In this document: positions 1 to 8,854 of the stretch, in pieces
Layout of the letters: every line of letters starts with the position of its first letter
Numbering within the stretch: the first letter of the stretch is position 1
Source: Tsukamurella sp. 1534
Lineage (GTDB): Bacteria > Actinomycetota > Actinomycetes > Mycobacteriales > Mycobacteriaceae
NCBI RefSeq assembly: GCF_000312385.1
Contig: NZ_HE997627.1
Location: 377,911-441,910, forward strand
Length of the DNA: 64,000 bases
Direction: 5' to 3'
Notes under the pieces: generated by a model
Seen by the model: only the letters and a program-made list of their open reading frames with translations
Told to the model about the DNA's origin: nothing
Database searches by the model: none
Made by a program: the position numbers and the translations under genes

Positions 1-1109
1 ACGTCCAGCCGGAAACCCTCGTCGGAGCTGTGCGCAGCGACGGAGCCGCCGTGGGCCTCGACGATGCCGCGCACGATCGCGAGCCCCAGGCCCGCGCCCG
101 GCGCACCGTCGGACTCCGAGCGCGCCGCGTCCGCGCGCCACCCCACCTCGAACATCCGGCCCAGGTCCTCCGCGGCCACGCCCGGCCCCTGGTCGAGCAC
201 GCTGAGCACCAAGCGCCCGTCGGCGAGGCCGTCCGCCCGGACCAGGACGGTGCTGTTCGGAGGCGCGTACCGCAGGCTGTTGCCGAGAAGGTTCCCCACC
301 ACGCGGGTCAGCTCGCGCGGGTCCACGAACACCAGCCGGCCGTCGATGCCGTCCTGGTCGATGGTGATGCCGCGCCGCGCGGCCGCGTGCCGGCAGTCCG
401 CGACCGCGTCACTCACCAGGTCCAGCAGCTCCACCGGTTCGGGCCGGATCCGGAAGGTGCCGGTCTGCAGCTTCGACAGCTCGAACAGGTCGGAGACCAT
501 GCCGTCGAGGGTCTCGGCCTTGCCGCGCAGGGTGCGCACGTACTCGGCGCGGTCCGGCGCGGTGCCGTCGTCGAGGGCCTCGGCCATCGCGCGGACCCCC
601 GCGAGCGGGGTGCGCAGGTCGTGCGAGATCCAGGCGAAGAACTGCCGCCGCGCCGCATCGAGCTCGGCCACCCGTGCCCGGGACTCCTCGAGCCGCCGGG
701 ACGTCTCCGCGAGTTCGACCGAGAGGGCGTCGAGCTCGGCCATGCCGGTGCGGCTCGGCTCGACCACGTCGCCGTCGCCGACCCGCCGGGTCGCTGTCCG
801 CAGGCTCGTGAGCGAGGCACCGACCGCGCGGCCGATCACGAGCGGTGTCGCGACCACACTGCACAGGGCGGAAGCGCCGATCACCCACAGCAGCACCGTG
901 AAATCGTGCCGGGACAGGTACATCTGGACCGCGATCACCACCGTGGACGCCACCACCGCCACCAACGCGCCGCCGATCGCGACCGCCGTGCGTGCGGCGA
1001 TCCCGGCCCGCGGGAGCGCGCGCAGCAGCAGGAGCGTCAGCGCTGTGACGGCGACGGTGACCCCGAGCGCGATGGCGGCGATCTGCAGGAGCGCCGCGCC
1101 GGTCAGCAC
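1..1109 (-). CDS. Sensor histidine kinase, 3' end beyond window
   Basis: Membrane sensor kinase, partner of the response regulator just upstream. Reading the minus strand from the GTG at 1109 gives at least 369 residues with no stop before the window edge. Two hydrophobic segments (about residues 5-30 and 42-92) are followed by a HAMP-like linker. The H-box has the pattern FxxISHDLRTPLxG with His163 as phosphoacceptor. The N-box has Asn273/Asn277, and the G-boxes are DxGxG at 306-310 and GAGLGLAIV near 338-346. The GTG overlaps the regulator stop codon, implying translational coupling. There is almost no extracellular loop between the membrane segments, so the input signal may be sensed within the membrane. 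The C-terminal few residues are missing from the window. Confidence 0.9.
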   Translation of the reverse strand, partial: MLTGAALLQIAAIALGVTVAVTALTLLLLRALPRAGIAARTAVAIGGALVAVVASTVVIAVQMYLSRHDFTVLLWVIGASALCSVVATPLVIGRAVGASLTSLRTATRRVGDGDVVEPSRTGMAELDALSVELAETSRRLEESRARVAELDAARRQFFAWISHDLRTPLAGVRAMAEALDDGTAPDRAEYVRTLRGKAETLDGMVSDLFELSKLQTGTFRIRPEPVELLDLVSDAVADCRHAAARRGITIDQDGIDGRLVFVDPRELTRVVGNLLGNSLRYAPPNSTVLVRADGLADGRLVLSVLDQGPGVAAEDLGRMFEVGWRADAARSESDGAPGAGLGLAIVRGIVEAHGGSVAAHSSDEGFRLD

Positions 1110-1795
1110 ACGTCCTCCCAGCCGAACCGGTACCCCGCGCCCCATTCCGTGCGCAGGAACACCGGATTCCGCGGGTCGTCCTCGATCTTCTCGCGGAGGC
1201 GTCGAACGTGCACCGTGACGGTGGACGGGTCCCCGAAGCCCCACCGCCACACCTCGCGCAGGATCTCGTCCCGGCTGACCACCGCGTCGGGGTGCTGCAC
1301 CAGGTACAGCAGCAGCTCGTATTCGCGTGTGGTGAGGGAGATCTCGCGGCCGCGGATCCACGCGCGGCGGTGCGCCGCGTCGATCCGGAAGGGCCCCGCG
1401 TCGATGGTGAGGTCGCCCCCGCGGGGCCCGCTGCGCCGCAGCTGCGCGTTCACCCGCAGCTGCAGCTCGCGCAGGGAGAACGGCTTGGCGAGGTAGTCGT
1501 CGGCCCCGTTCTCCAGGCCGTCGATCCGGTTGTCCACACCGTCGAGCGCGGTGAGCATGATGATCGGCACCGGCGAGACCGCCCGCACGCGCCGGCAGAT
1601 CTCGTCCCCGCTCAGCCCGGGGAGCATCCGGTCGAGGACCAGGAGATCCGGCGGATCGCGGCGGAACGCCTCCCAGGCCTCGGCGCCGTCGCGGTGCTGC
1701 GCGACCCGGCATCCGGCCAGCCGCAGGTGATCGCCCACGACGGTCCGCACCGCGGGATCGTCCTCCACGACCATGACCCGTGCGCCGTCCTTCAT
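1103..1795 (-). CDS. OmpR/PhoB-family response regulator
   Basis: DNA-binding response regulator of 230 residues, normal for the family. The receiver domain (about 6-118) shows the acidic pair Asp12/Asp13, phospho-acceptor Asp55 in LLVLDRMLPG, Thr82 and the conserved Lys104 before Pro105. A winged-helix trans_reg_C domain fills about 130-226, with the typical LTTREYELLLYL and VTVHVRRLREKIE patterns. It is translated ahead of the sensor kinase with overlapping stop/start codons. It faces a DM13 lipoprotein gene across a 165-base gap containing two direct repeats that could be its own binding sites. The regulated function cannot be read from the protein; the divergent lipoprotein and DoxX-like gene are the likeliest targets. 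Confidence 0.93.
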   Translation of the reverse strand: MKDGARVMVVEDDPAVRTVVGDHLRLAGCRVAQHRDGAEAWEAFRRDPPDLLVLDRMLPGLSGDEICRRVRAVSPVPIIMLTALDGVDNRIDGLENGADDYLAKPFSLRELQLRVNAQLRRSGPRGGDLTIDAGPFRIDAAHRRAWIRGREISLTTREYELLLYLVQHPDAVVSRDEILREVWRWGFGDPSTVTVHVRRLREKIEDDPRNPVFLRTEWGAGYRFGWEDVC

Positions 1796-1834
1796 GCGTC
1801 GAGACTATGCCGCCGGCCCGCGGGACCGGACGAC

Positions 1835-1868
1835 CCTTACGGAACTGAAATGTGCCTTACCGCACTGA
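1835..1868. promoter_or_regulatory. Direct repeat in the divergent promoter region
   Basis: Two copies of CCTTACnGnACTGA lie at 1835-1848 and 1855-1868, exactly 20 bases apart and differing at two positions. They lie between the response regulator start (1795) and the lipoprotein start (1961). OmpR-type regulators usually bind tandem direct repeats on one face of the helix, so these are candidate operators for the adjacent regulator. This is inferred from position and spacing only. Confidence 0.5.
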
Positions 1869-1960
1869 CACTCTCCTTCCTCCCCGCCGGTGCCCGCTGC
1901 TTCACTCGAAGCCGAGCCGGCGCGACCGCGACCGGTCCAGTCGCAGAAGGAGATTCGACC

Positions 1961-2452
1961 ATGCGCAGCACCCGTATCACCGGAACCCTCGCCGCGGCGG
2001 CCCTGGGCCTCGCCCTCACCGCGTGCGGCTCCCAGGACGGCGGGACGGCCGCGCCCTCGTCCATGGCGGGCGGCACGTCCATGTCGTCCGCGTCGACCCC
2101 CGCCATGGGCATGACGCCGTCCATGGCGCCGTCCGCGGCGATGACCGCCGCGGAGGGGATGTTCGAGGGGCGGAACGGCAAGAAGGTGGCGGGCTCGGCG
2201 AAGATCGACGGATCGATGGTGCAGTTGTCCGGCTTCTCCTCCGACGAGGGGCCCGACCTGCACCTGTACCTCGCGAACGGCACCACGGAGGCCGACGTGA
2301 AGGGCGGCGTGCGGCTCGGGGCGGTCGCCTTCGACCGAGCGTCGCAGTCGTTCACCGTGCCCGCGGGGATCGAGCCGTCGTCCTACCGGTACCTCGTGGT
2401 GCACTGCGATAAGGCGCTCGCGGTGTTCGGCGCCGCGCAGGTCTCGCAATGA
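1961..2452 (+). CDS. DM13-domain lipoprotein, methionine-rich
   Basis: Predicted lipoprotein of 163 residues. The signal peptide ends in a lipobox (LTAC, lipidated Cys22). A low-complexity linker follows with seven methionines between residues 35 and 67. A DM13 domain (about 68-163) carries the family's single Cys in VVHCDK near the end. DM13 domains are proposed to act in redox or electron transfer with a nearly invariant Cys; the role here is unknown. The ATG at 1961 follows a good ribosome binding site (AGAAGGAG). The next gene starts on the last bases of this one (ATGA). The Met-rich stretch could bind copper(I), which is speculative. Longer in-frame upstream starts would remove the signal peptide from the N-terminus, so I rejected them. 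Confidence 0.88.
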   Translation: MRSTRITGTLAAAALGLALTACGSQDGGTAAPSSMAGGTSMSSASTPAMGMTPSMAPSAAMTAAEGMFEGRNGKKVAGSAKIDGSMVQLSGFSSDEGPDLHLYLANGTTEADVKGGVRLGAVAFDRASQSFTVPAGIEPSSYRYLVVHCDKALAVFGAAQVSQ

Positions 2453-2919
2453 CGGGACCCGCCGCGACGCGGGCGGTGGCGGCGGTCGCACGCACCGCGC
2501 TGGGCGCGCTCTGGATCCACGAGGCGTACCTGAAGTACCACGCCGGGTTCGGCCGCTCCGACATTCTGCTGGTGGCGCAGAGCGCGACCGCGAACCCGCG
2601 GGTGCCGGGGCCGTTCCGGTGGTTCGCCACCGAGGTGATGGGCGCGGCGCCCGGGGCGTTCGGCGTCCTCGTCCCACTCACCGAGGCCGCACTGGGGGCC
2701 GGGGCACTACTGGGCGTCCTGCCGCGCGCCACCGCGCTGGCCGCCGCGCTCCTCCTGTGCTCGTACTGGCTGGCCGATCAGCTGGTGGTGCAGTATCCGG
2801 TGATGGTCGCGCTCGCCGCAGTCGTCCTCGCGGCGGGCACGTCCGCGGGCGCGTGGTCGCCCGCCGCGGCGCTGTTCACATGTCGAGGCCGAGGTCGAGC
2901 GCCTTCACCGAGTGCGTGA
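2449..2919 (+). CDS. DoxX-like membrane protein
   Basis: Small membrane protein of 156 residues with about four hydrophobic segments, an early TALGALWIHEAYLKY helix and a loop before MGAAPGAFGVLVPLTEAALG, as in DoxX/TQO-small-subunit-like proteins. Its ATG overlaps the DM13 lipoprotein stop by four bases, so the two are probably coupled and may act together at the membrane. Its last 44 bases overlap the 3' end of nadC on the other strand. The hydrophilic Arg/Pro-rich tail after residue 145 is encoded within that overlap and may be only a read-through tail. DoxX-like families are functionally diverse (thiosulfate oxidation, redox stress complexes), so I assign no reaction. Confidence 0.8.
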   Translation: MTGPAATRAVAAVARTALGALWIHEAYLKYHAGFGRSDILLVAQSATANPRVPGPFRWFATEVMGAAPGAFGVLVPLTEAALGAGALLGVLPRATALAAALLLCSYWLADQLVVQYPVMVALAAVVLAAGTSAGAWSPAAALFTCRGRGRAPSPSA

Positions 2920-3739
2920 GGGCGCCCACGGCGAGGTAGTCGACGCCCGTCCTGGCGTAGTCCCGGGCCACGTCCAGGGCGAGCCCGCCGGAGGACTCCA
3001 GCCGCGTCCTGGGCCCGAGCTTCTTGCGGCGCTGCACCGCGGCCTGGGTCATCCACAGCGGCATGTTGTCCAGGAGAACCAGATCGACGCCGAGCGCGAG
3101 CGCCTCCTCGAGCTGTTCGAGCGTGTCGACCTCCACCTCGAGGGGGACCCCGGGCGAGCGGCGGCGGACGGCCTCGACGGCCGCGGTCACCGATCCCGCG
3201 GCCACCACGTGGTTGTCCTTGATCAGCGCGGCATCGCCCAGGCCCATGCGGTGATTGACTCCCCCGCCGGCCCGCACCGCGTACTTCTGCAGCGCCCGTA
3301 GGCCCGGCAACGTCTTGCGGCTGTCGCGGATCCGGGCGTCGGTGCCCTCGACCTCCGCGACCCAGGCCGCGGTGGCGGTGGCGATCCCGGACAGGTGGGT
3401 GATCACGTTGAGCATCGTGCGTTCGGCGGTGAGCAGGTCCGCCGTGGGCGCCTCGATCACCATCGCCACGTCGCCGGGGGCGATCGTCGTGCCGTCGGCG
3501 ATCTTGGCGGGTACCCGGTAGCGGCCGGGGCCCACCACCTCGTCGAGCACCCACTCGGCCACCGGGATTCCCGCCAGCACACCGTGTTCCCTGCTGATGA
3601 TCCGGGCCACGGCGGCGGCACCGTCGGGCACCGTGGCCCGGCTGGTGACATCCGGGCCGTACCGGAGGTCCTCGTCGAGCGCCGTGCGGATGAGCCGCAC
3701 CACCTCGGCCCGGTCGGGCTCCAGGGTCAGCTCGGTCAT
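2876..3739 (-). CDS. nadC: Nicotinate-nucleotide pyrophosphorylase (carboxylating)
   Basis: Quinolinate phosphoribosyltransferase, third step of de novo NAD synthesis: quinolinate plus PRPP gives nicotinate mononucleotide, CO2 and PPi. The 287-residue length is standard. Visible hallmarks are the RDSRKTLPGLR signature with the following KYAVRAGGG and HRMGL phosphate and quinolinate-binding elements, IKDNH, EVEVDTLEQ and LLDNM. The ATG at 3739 overlaps the nadB stop codon (ATGA), placing it last in the nadA-nadB-nadC operon. The longer in-frame extension would run deep into nadB and is not the real start. The 3' end overlaps the convergent DoxX-like gene. Confidence 0.97.
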   Translation of the reverse strand: MTELTLEPDRAEVVRLIRTALDEDLRYGPDVTSRATVPDGAAAVARIISREHGVLAGIPVAEWVLDEVVGPGRYRVPAKIADGTTIAPGDVAMVIEAPTADLLTAERTMLNVITHLSGIATATAAWVAEVEGTDARIRDSRKTLPGLRALQKYAVRAGGGVNHRMGLGDAALIKDNHVVAAGSVTAAVEAVRRRSPGVPLEVEVDTLEQLEEALALGVDLVLLDNMPLWMTQAAVQRRKKLGPRTRLESSGGLALDVARDYARTGVDYLAVGALTHSVKALDLGLDM

Positions 3740-5202
3740 GCCACCACCTCCGTCTCGGACTCCACCCGGGCCAGCGCCTGCGCCGCCATCGCCCGCGCCA
3801 CCGCGGTGAGGGCCGCGTCCTCCCTGTCCCGCGACGATAACGCGGGGGCGTCGCGCACGAACGCCGGATCGGCCAGGAGGGCACCGAGTTCCGCGAGACC
3901 GTCCGCGGTGCGCCGCACGCCGCAGAATCGGGTCATGGCGTCCTGCAACGCCTCCCGGCCCGCGCGGGCCTCCGGCGGCGCGATCGCGCGCGCGCCGGAC
4001 GGAACCGGATGCCCCACCGCGCCCTTCGCCGCATCGGCGACCCGCAGGCCCATCACGAGGGCCTCCAGAAGACTGTTGGAGGCCAGCCGGTTCGCGCCGT
4101 GCAGGCCCGTCCTCGCCACCTCCCCCGCGGCGTACAAGCCCGGAACCGCCGTGGCGCCGTGCAGGTCCGTGACCACGCCGCCGCACAGGTAGTGCGCGCC
4201 CGGCAGCACCGGGATCAGGTCCGTCTGCGGGTCGAGGCCGGCCTCGCGGACCGCCGCGGTCACCGTCGGGAATCGGCGTGCCACATCCGCGATCCCGCGG
4301 GCGTCGAGGTACACGCACGGCGCACCGGTGCGCTCCATCGCGTCGGTGACCGCGCGGGCGACCACGTCACGGGGCGCCAGATCGCCCTGGGGATGCACGC
4401 CCGCCATGACCGCGTTTCCCTCGGCGTCCACCAGGCTGGCGCCCTCGCCGCGGACCGCCTCGGAGATCAGCGGGCGCCGGCCGCGCGCCCCCGCGGTGTA
4501 GAGCATGGTCGGATGGAACTGCACGTACTCCAGTTCCCGGACGTCGGCGCCCGCGGCGGCGGCGAGCGCGATGCCGTCGCCCGTGGCGCCGAGCGGGTTG
4601 GTCGTGCTCGCGAACAGGTGTCCCGTCCCGCCGGTGGCGAGGAGCACCGTGTCCCCGAACACGTCGCCGGCCTCCGTGCGCACGCCGGCCACGCGGTCGC
4701 CCTCGGCCAGGAGGGCCACCGCCCGACCGGGCAGCGCCGTGAGCGCCGGGCGATCCCGGGCCGCAGCGGTGAGGGCGCGCTGCACCTCGGCGCCGGTCGC
4801 GTCGCCGCCCGCGTGGATGATCCGCGAGAGGCCGTGACCGCCCTCCCTGGTCCGCGTGAGCGCGCCGGATGCGCCGGCGTCGAACACGGCGCCCCACGAG
4901 ATGAGCCGGTCCACGGCGGCCGGGCCGTCGGCGAGGATCGACCGGGTGGCGACCACGTCGACCAGCGGACCGCCGGCGGCCACGGTGTCCGCGACGTGCC
5001 GGTCGACGGAGTCGTCCGGATCCGTGGGATCGACGACCGCGATACCGCCCTGGGCGTAGGCCGTGGAGGTCGACGGGGCGCCTGCGGGCGACGGCTTGTA
5101 GAGCACCGTCACCGTGAGACCCGCGTCGGCCGCGGCGACCGCGGCGGTCAGCCCGGCGACCCCGGCGCCGACCACGACGAGATCGGCGCGGCGGGCGGTC
5201 AT
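3736..5202 (-). CDS. nadB: L-aspartate oxidase
   Basis: FAD enzyme oxidising L-aspartate to iminoaspartate, which quinolinate synthase uses directly. It has 488 residues, shorter than the 530-residue enterobacterial enzyme because the C-terminal helical region is trimmed. Evidence: N-terminal dinucleotide-binding motif [14 protein letters not shown], the substrate-loop pattern [10 protein letters not shown], the HPTML patch, the FAD-binding [23 protein letters not shown] region written here in family-typical order, and the active-site RD pair in APRDVVARA. The ATG overlaps the nadA stop and the stop overlaps the nadC start, so all three nad genes are translationally coupled. Confidence 0.96.
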   Translation of the reverse strand: MTARRADLVVVGAGVAGLTAAVAAADAGLTVTVLYKPSPAGAPSTSTAYAQGGIAVVDPTDPDDSVDRHVADTVAAGGPLVDVVATRSILADGPAAVDRLISWGAVFDAGASGALTRTREGGHGLSRIIHAGGDATGAEVQRALTAAARDRPALTALPGRAVALLAEGDRVAGVRTEAGDVFGDTVLLATGGTGHLFASTTNPLGATGDGIALAAAAGADVRELEYVQFHPTMLYTAGARGRRPLISEAVRGEGASLVDAEGNAVMAGVHPQGDLAPRDVVARAVTDAMERTGAPCVYLDARGIADVARRFPTVTAAVREAGLDPQTDLIPVLPGAHYLCGGVVTDLHGATAVPGLYAAGEVARTGLHGANRLASNSLLEALVMGLRVADAAKGAVGHPVPSGARAIAPPEARAGREALQDAMTRFCGVRRTADGLAELGALLADPAFVRDAPALSSRDREDAALTAVARAMAAQALARVESETEVVA

Positions 5203-6248
5203 TCCCCGCCGCCGGGCTGCCCGATGCCGATCATCCGGGTCACCGCGGACCGTCCGGCCGCGGCCATGTCGGGGTCGACGAACACCTCGTCATGCCCCTC
5301 CACCAGGCAGCGCAGCAGCGCGGCCGGGGTGATCATCTTCATGTACTTGCACGACGCGCGATCGTTCACGGCGCGGAAGTCGACGCCCGGGGCGGCGCGG
5401 CGGAGCTGATGCAGCATTCCCACCTCGGTGGCGACGAGCACCTCCGTGGCGCCGGTCTCGCGCGCGGCGTCCAGCATGCCGCCGGTGGAGAGGATCTTCA
5501 CCCGGTCGTCCGGGACCGCGCCCTCGCCAGCCAGGTACAGCGCCGAGGTCGCGCAGCCGCACTCGGGGTGGACGTACAGGTCGGCGTCCGGGTGGGCCGT
5601 GGCCTGCGCGGCGAGCTCGTCGCCGTTGATCCCGGCGTGCACGTGGCACTCGCCGGCCCAGATGTGCATGTTCTGCCGGCCGGTGACGCGCTTGACGTGC
5701 GCGCCGAGGAACTGGTCCGGCAGGAACAGGATCTCGGTGTCCTCGGGGATCGACTGCACCACCTCGACGGCGTTGCTGCTGGTGCAGCAGATGTCGGTGA
5801 GGGCCTTCACCTCGGCGGTGGTGTTGACGTACGAGACGACGACGGCGCCGGGGTGTTCGGCCTTCCACTCCTCGAGCTCCACGGCCTTGATCGAATCGGC
5901 CAGGGAACAGCCGGCGCGCTGGTCCGGGATGAGCACCGTCTTCTCCGGGCTGAGGATCTTCGCGGTCTCGGCCATGAAGTGCACGCCGCAGAAGACGATG
6001 GTGTCGGTGGGCACGTCGGCGGCGATCCGCGACAGGGCCAGCGAGTCGCCGACGAAATCCGCGACGTCCTGGATCGCGGGCAGCTCGTAGTTGTGGGCCA
6101 GAATGGTCGCGTTGCGGGCCTTCGCGAGGCGCTTCACCTCGGCGGCCCACTCCGGGCCGGACTCGACGCCGGCGTACACGCCGTGGTCGGTGAGGCCCTC
6201 GAGCAACGGCGAGCTGTAGGTGCGGGCGGCGGATGCGGCTGTGGTCAT
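5199..6248 (-). CDS. nadA: Quinolinate synthase
   Basis: [4Fe-4S] enzyme condensing iminoaspartate with dihydroxyacetone phosphate to quinolinate. The 349-residue length is usual. The conserved cluster cysteines appear in [11 protein letters not shown], in DICCTSSNA or the neighbouring HPECGCATS segment, and in [10 protein letters not shown] near the C-terminus. [10 protein letters not shown] and [13 protein letters not shown] are further family signatures. It is the first gene of nadABC and diverges from nrtR with 74 bases between the two starts. NrtR-family repression of this operon is known in mycobacteria; the inverted repeat at 6299-6321 is the likely operator. Confidence 0.97.
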   Translation of the reverse strand: MTTAASAARTYSSPLLEGLTDHGVYAGVESGPEWAAEVKRLAKARNATILAHNYELPAIQDVADFVGDSLALSRIAADVPTDTIVFCGVHFMAETAKILSPEKTVLIPDQRAGCSLADSIKAVELEEWKAEHPGAVVVSYVNTTAEVKALTDICCTSSNAVEVVQSIPEDTEILFLPDQFLGAHVKRVTGRQNMHIWAGECHVHAGINGDELAAQATAHPDADLYVHPECGCATSALYLAGEGAVPDDRVKILSTGGMLDAARETGATEVLVATEVGMLHQLRRAAPGVDFRAVNDRASCKYMKMITPAALLRCLVEGHDEVFVDPDMAAAGRSAVTRMIGIGQPGGGE

Positions 6249-6298
6249 CGCGCTGCCTCCATTCTTCTTCTCGGAGAACCCGGCCTGGTGGCCGCGTT

Positions 6299-6321
6299 GT
6301 TTTCGACTTAGGATCGAAAAC
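6299..6321. promoter_or_regulatory. Inverted repeat, putative NrtR operator
   Basis: Perfect 8-base arms GTTTTCGA (6299-6306) and TCGAAAAC (6314-6321) are separated by seven bases. The repeat lies between divergent nadA and nrtR and ends one base before the nrtR ATG. Its position suits autoregulation and repression of nadABC. AT-rich arms stand out in this GC-rich DNA. Binding by NrtR is inferred. Confidence 0.75.
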
Positions 6322-6322
6322 T

Positions 6323-7027
6323 ATGCCCGATGGTAGCACCGCATCCCCGCAGCAGGCGATGGCGCACGAAGTGCTGGCCACAGTGTTCCGCGTACGCGAC
6401 GGAAGGCTGTGGGTGCTGCTCTGGCAGCGCGCCATGGAGCCCCAGGCCGGCGCCTGGTCCCTGCCCGGCGGACTGCTCAGCCCCGACGAGGACCTGCCCA
6501 CGTCGGTGCGGCGGCACCTCGCCGAGAAGGTGGACGTCACCGACGTGGCCCACCTCGAGCAGTTCGCGGAGTTCTCCGACCCGCTCCGGGTTCCGGCGAC
6601 GAGCGCCGCACAGCGCACCCTGGCGTCCACGTTCCTCGGCCTGGTGCGGACCGACGTGGACCCGACCCTCCCCGGAGACACCACCTGGCACCCGCTGGAC
6701 GCGTTGCCGCCCATGGCGTTCGACCACGCGGTGATGGTGAACCGCGCCCGCGCCCGGGTCGCCGCGCGGCTCTCCTACTCCAACATCGGATTCGCGCTGG
6801 CGCCCCACGAGTTCCCCGTCTCCGAGCTCCGCGACATCTACGTGGCCGTCCTCGGCTATCCCGTGGACGCCACCAACCTGCTGCGCATCCTGTCCCGCCG
6901 CTCGCTCATCACGGCGACCGGCGGGACGGGGCGGGCCGGACGCGGCCGGCCGCCGGCCCTGTACCGGTTCACCGACAGCTACCTGCGGATCTCCGACGAG
7001 TTCGCCACGCTGCGCCCGCCGGGTTGA
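6323..7027 (+). CDS. nrtR: NrtR-type Nudix transcriptional regulator of NAD synthesis
   Basis: 234-residue protein with an N-terminal Nudix fold (about 15-150) and a C-terminal winged helix (about 155-225, FPVSELRDIYVAVLGYPVDATNLLR), the architecture of NrtR repressors that sense ADP-ribose-type NAD metabolites. The Nudix box is degenerate: G-x5-E is kept, but RE becomes RH, the EE pair becomes EK and the terminal G becomes D. This suggests ligand sensing rather than hydrolysis. The ATG at 6323 follows an inverted repeat directly and has no ribosome binding site, so the transcript may be leaderless; a longer upstream frame lacks support. It diverges from nadABC, its expected target. Confidence 0.93.
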   Translation: MPDGSTASPQQAMAHEVLATVFRVRDGRLWVLLWQRAMEPQAGAWSLPGGLLSPDEDLPTSVRRHLAEKVDVTDVAHLEQFAEFSDPLRVPATSAAQRTLASTFLGLVRTDVDPTLPGDTTWHPLDALPPMAFDHAVMVNRARARVAARLSYSNIGFALAPHEFPVSELRDIYVAVLGYPVDATNLLRILSRRSLITATGGTGRAGRGRPPALYRFTDSYLRISDEFATLRPPG

Positions 7028-7034
7028 TCGCCGG

Positions 7035-7988
7035 TCAGGCGCTGCGCCGCGCCGCCCGGGCGCGCTCGCGCTCGACGGCGCGGGCGCGACTCTCCTCGAA
7101 CCGCACCACGTCGGCGCGGAGCTTCTCCAGGAACAGTCCGAGCTCCTCGCGGCAGCGCTCCCCCTCGGCGGACAGGTCGTCGCGCTCGAAGACCCGCCAG
7201 ATCTTGAAGATCGGCAGCAGCACGTCGTCGAGGTGCTGACGGAGATCGTAGATGCCGTGTTTGACCATGAGCACACCGTTGCGGCGGAAGTCCGGCTTCC
7301 CCTCGCCGGGCATGACGAAGTGGGTGGTGACCCGCAGGATCGACTGCATGACCTGATCGGGCGACACGTCGAGCGCCGCCGCCGTGATGTTCCGGTAGAA
7401 GATCATGTGCAGGTTCTCGTCCGTCGCGACGCGTTTGAGCAACGCGTCCGCGATGGGCTCGGCGCAGACCCGGGCCGTCTGCCGGTGGCTGACCCGGGTG
7501 GCGAGCTCCTGGATCGTCACGTAGACCACCTGATCGAGGACGCCGCCGTAGCCGTCCGGGGCCGCGACACCCAGTTCGAGGTGCGTCATCCGGTCGCGCT
7601 CGAGCTTGACCGGGTCGACCGACCGCGTGACCAGCAGGTAATCACGGAGGGCGATGCTGTGCCGGTTCTCCTCGGCGGTCCACCGGCCCACCCAGGTGCC
7701 CCAGGCGCCGTCGAGGGAGAAGTTGTCGGCGATCGTGCGGTGGTACGAGGGGAGGTTGTCCTCGGTGAGCAGGTTGGTGATCATGGCGACGCGCGCCACC
7801 TCGGACAGCGGCGACTGCCCGACCTCCCAGTCCTCGCCGCCGAGAGCCGCGAAGTTCCGGCCGTCGTCCCACGGCACGTAGTCGTGCGGGCTCCAGTCCT
7901 TCGCCACCGAGAGGTGGCGGTTGATGTTGTCCTCCACGACCGGTTCGAGCTCGGTCAGGAGTTGCAGGTCGGTCAGCGTCGATGTCAC
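7035..7988 (-). CDS. Acyl-[ACP] desaturase (DesA-like)
   Basis: Soluble di-iron stearoyl-ACP desaturase-type protein of 317 residues, inserting a double bond into an acyl chain carried on ACP. The two iron-ligand motifs are EENRH (in WTAEENRHSIALRDYLL) and DENLH (in RVATDENLHMIFYRN), with a first carboxylate near residue 75 (LLTEDNLPSYH). Closest in type to the mycobacterial DesA1/DesA2 proteins linked to mycolate or unsaturated fatty acid synthesis. I chose the GTG at 7988, preceded by GAGG, because homologous sequence begins there; the upstream in-frame extension to 8147 is Arg-rich and antisense-like. It stands alone and is convergent with nrtR. Confidence 0.9.
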   Translation of the reverse strand: MTSTLTDLQLLTELEPVVEDNINRHLSVAKDWSPHDYVPWDDGRNFAALGGEDWEVGQSPLSEVARVAMITNLLTEDNLPSYHRTIADNFSLDGAWGTWVGRWTAEENRHSIALRDYLLVTRSVDPVKLERDRMTHLELGVAAPDGYGGVLDQVVYVTIQELATRVSHRQTARVCAEPIADALLKRVATDENLHMIFYRNITAAALDVSPDQVMQSILRVTTHFVMPGEGKPDFRRNGVLMVKHGIYDLRQHLDDVLLPIFKIWRVFERDDLSAEGERCREELGLFLEKLRADVVRFEESRARAVERERARAARRSA

Positions 7989-8125
7989 GGTGCACACCTC
8001 GGTCCGGGATCCACTTTCCGCCAGCGTAGGACGGGCGGCGTACGGCCGAGGGCGGAAATTGCGGTCCGAAAAGATCCGGGCCCGAGCGCCCGGCCGGGGA
8101 CCCGCCCGCGGGCTACGGTGAGCGC

Positions 8126-8839
8126 ATGACCGACGCCGTTCCCGCACCGGGCCCCGGTACGCCGTCCGACGAGCCCGAGCGGATCGCCGAGGCGGAGACC
8201 GGCGAGGTGGCGCGGGGGCTCGGCATCGGCGCCGGCGCCGCCGTGCTGTTCCTCCTGCTCCGGCTCCTCGCGGTCTCCGACTGGAACTGGAACACCGCGA
8301 CGCAGATCATGTCGGTGACCGACCTGGACAGCGCGCTGACCATGTTCTTCGGCACCCTGATGGCCGACGCGGCGTTCACCGGCGGCCTGGTGGTCCTGCT
8401 GCTCCCCCTCGCGGTACTGCGGCTTCTGTGGCCGCTGGGCGGAACGCGCACCGGCGTCGTCGACACCGGACTGATGCTGGCGCTCCTCATCGCCGCGGCG
8501 GCGGCGCTGTCGGCCACCTATCGGTACTGGTGGGTCCCGGTCGGCGCCGTGGTCGTCGGGCTGCTGCTGGTGGGGATGCGGGTGTTCTGGAAGCACGGCG
8601 GGCTGCACCGATTCACCGAGTTCGTCTTCCGGCGCGCCGCCGCGCTCGCCGGGATCGGCCTGCTCGTGCTCGCCGCCGTGGTGACCACGCCGTGGGTGCC
8701 GCTGGAGGACGTGGTCACGAGGGCGGGCACCGTCCACGGATACGTCCTCAAGGCCGACCCCGGATTCCTCACCGTGCTCACCGAGCCCGGGCGCACGGTC
8801 ACCGTGCTCACCACCGCGGACGTGCTGGAACGCCGCTGA
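8126..8839 (+). CDS. Multi-pass membrane protein of unknown function
   Basis: 237 residues with an acidic Pro-rich cytosolic N-terminus (about 1-30), then five or six hydrophobic segments (about 33-55, 75-100, 112-128, 133-150 and 170-190). The C-terminal soluble tail of about 45 residues is beta-rich and ends in VLTTADVLERR. No catalytic motif or recognised family is evident. The ATG at 8126 is close to the 3' end of a 137-base divergent gap with the desaturase. It is probably monocistronic, because a promoter-like element and palindromes follow before the next gene. The good codon pattern and membrane topology support a real gene. Confidence 0.75.
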   Translation: MTDAVPAPGPGTPSDEPERIAEAETGEVARGLGIGAGAAVLFLLLRLLAVSDWNWNTATQIMSVTDLDSALTMFFGTLMADAAFTGGLVVLLLPLAVLRLLWPLGGTRTGVVDTGLMLALLIAAAAALSATYRYWWVPVGAVVVGLLLVGMRVFWKHGGLHRFTEFVFRRAAALAGIGLLVLAAVVTTPWVPLEDVVTRAGTVHGYVLKADPGFLTVLTEPGRTVTVLTTADVLERR

Positions 8840-8854
8840 CACTCCCCGCCGGAA

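Noticed and set aside
1208-1960. Upstream extension of the DM13 lipoprotein frame
   Set aside because: It runs antisense to the response regulator; the signal peptide and ribosome binding site support ATG 1961.
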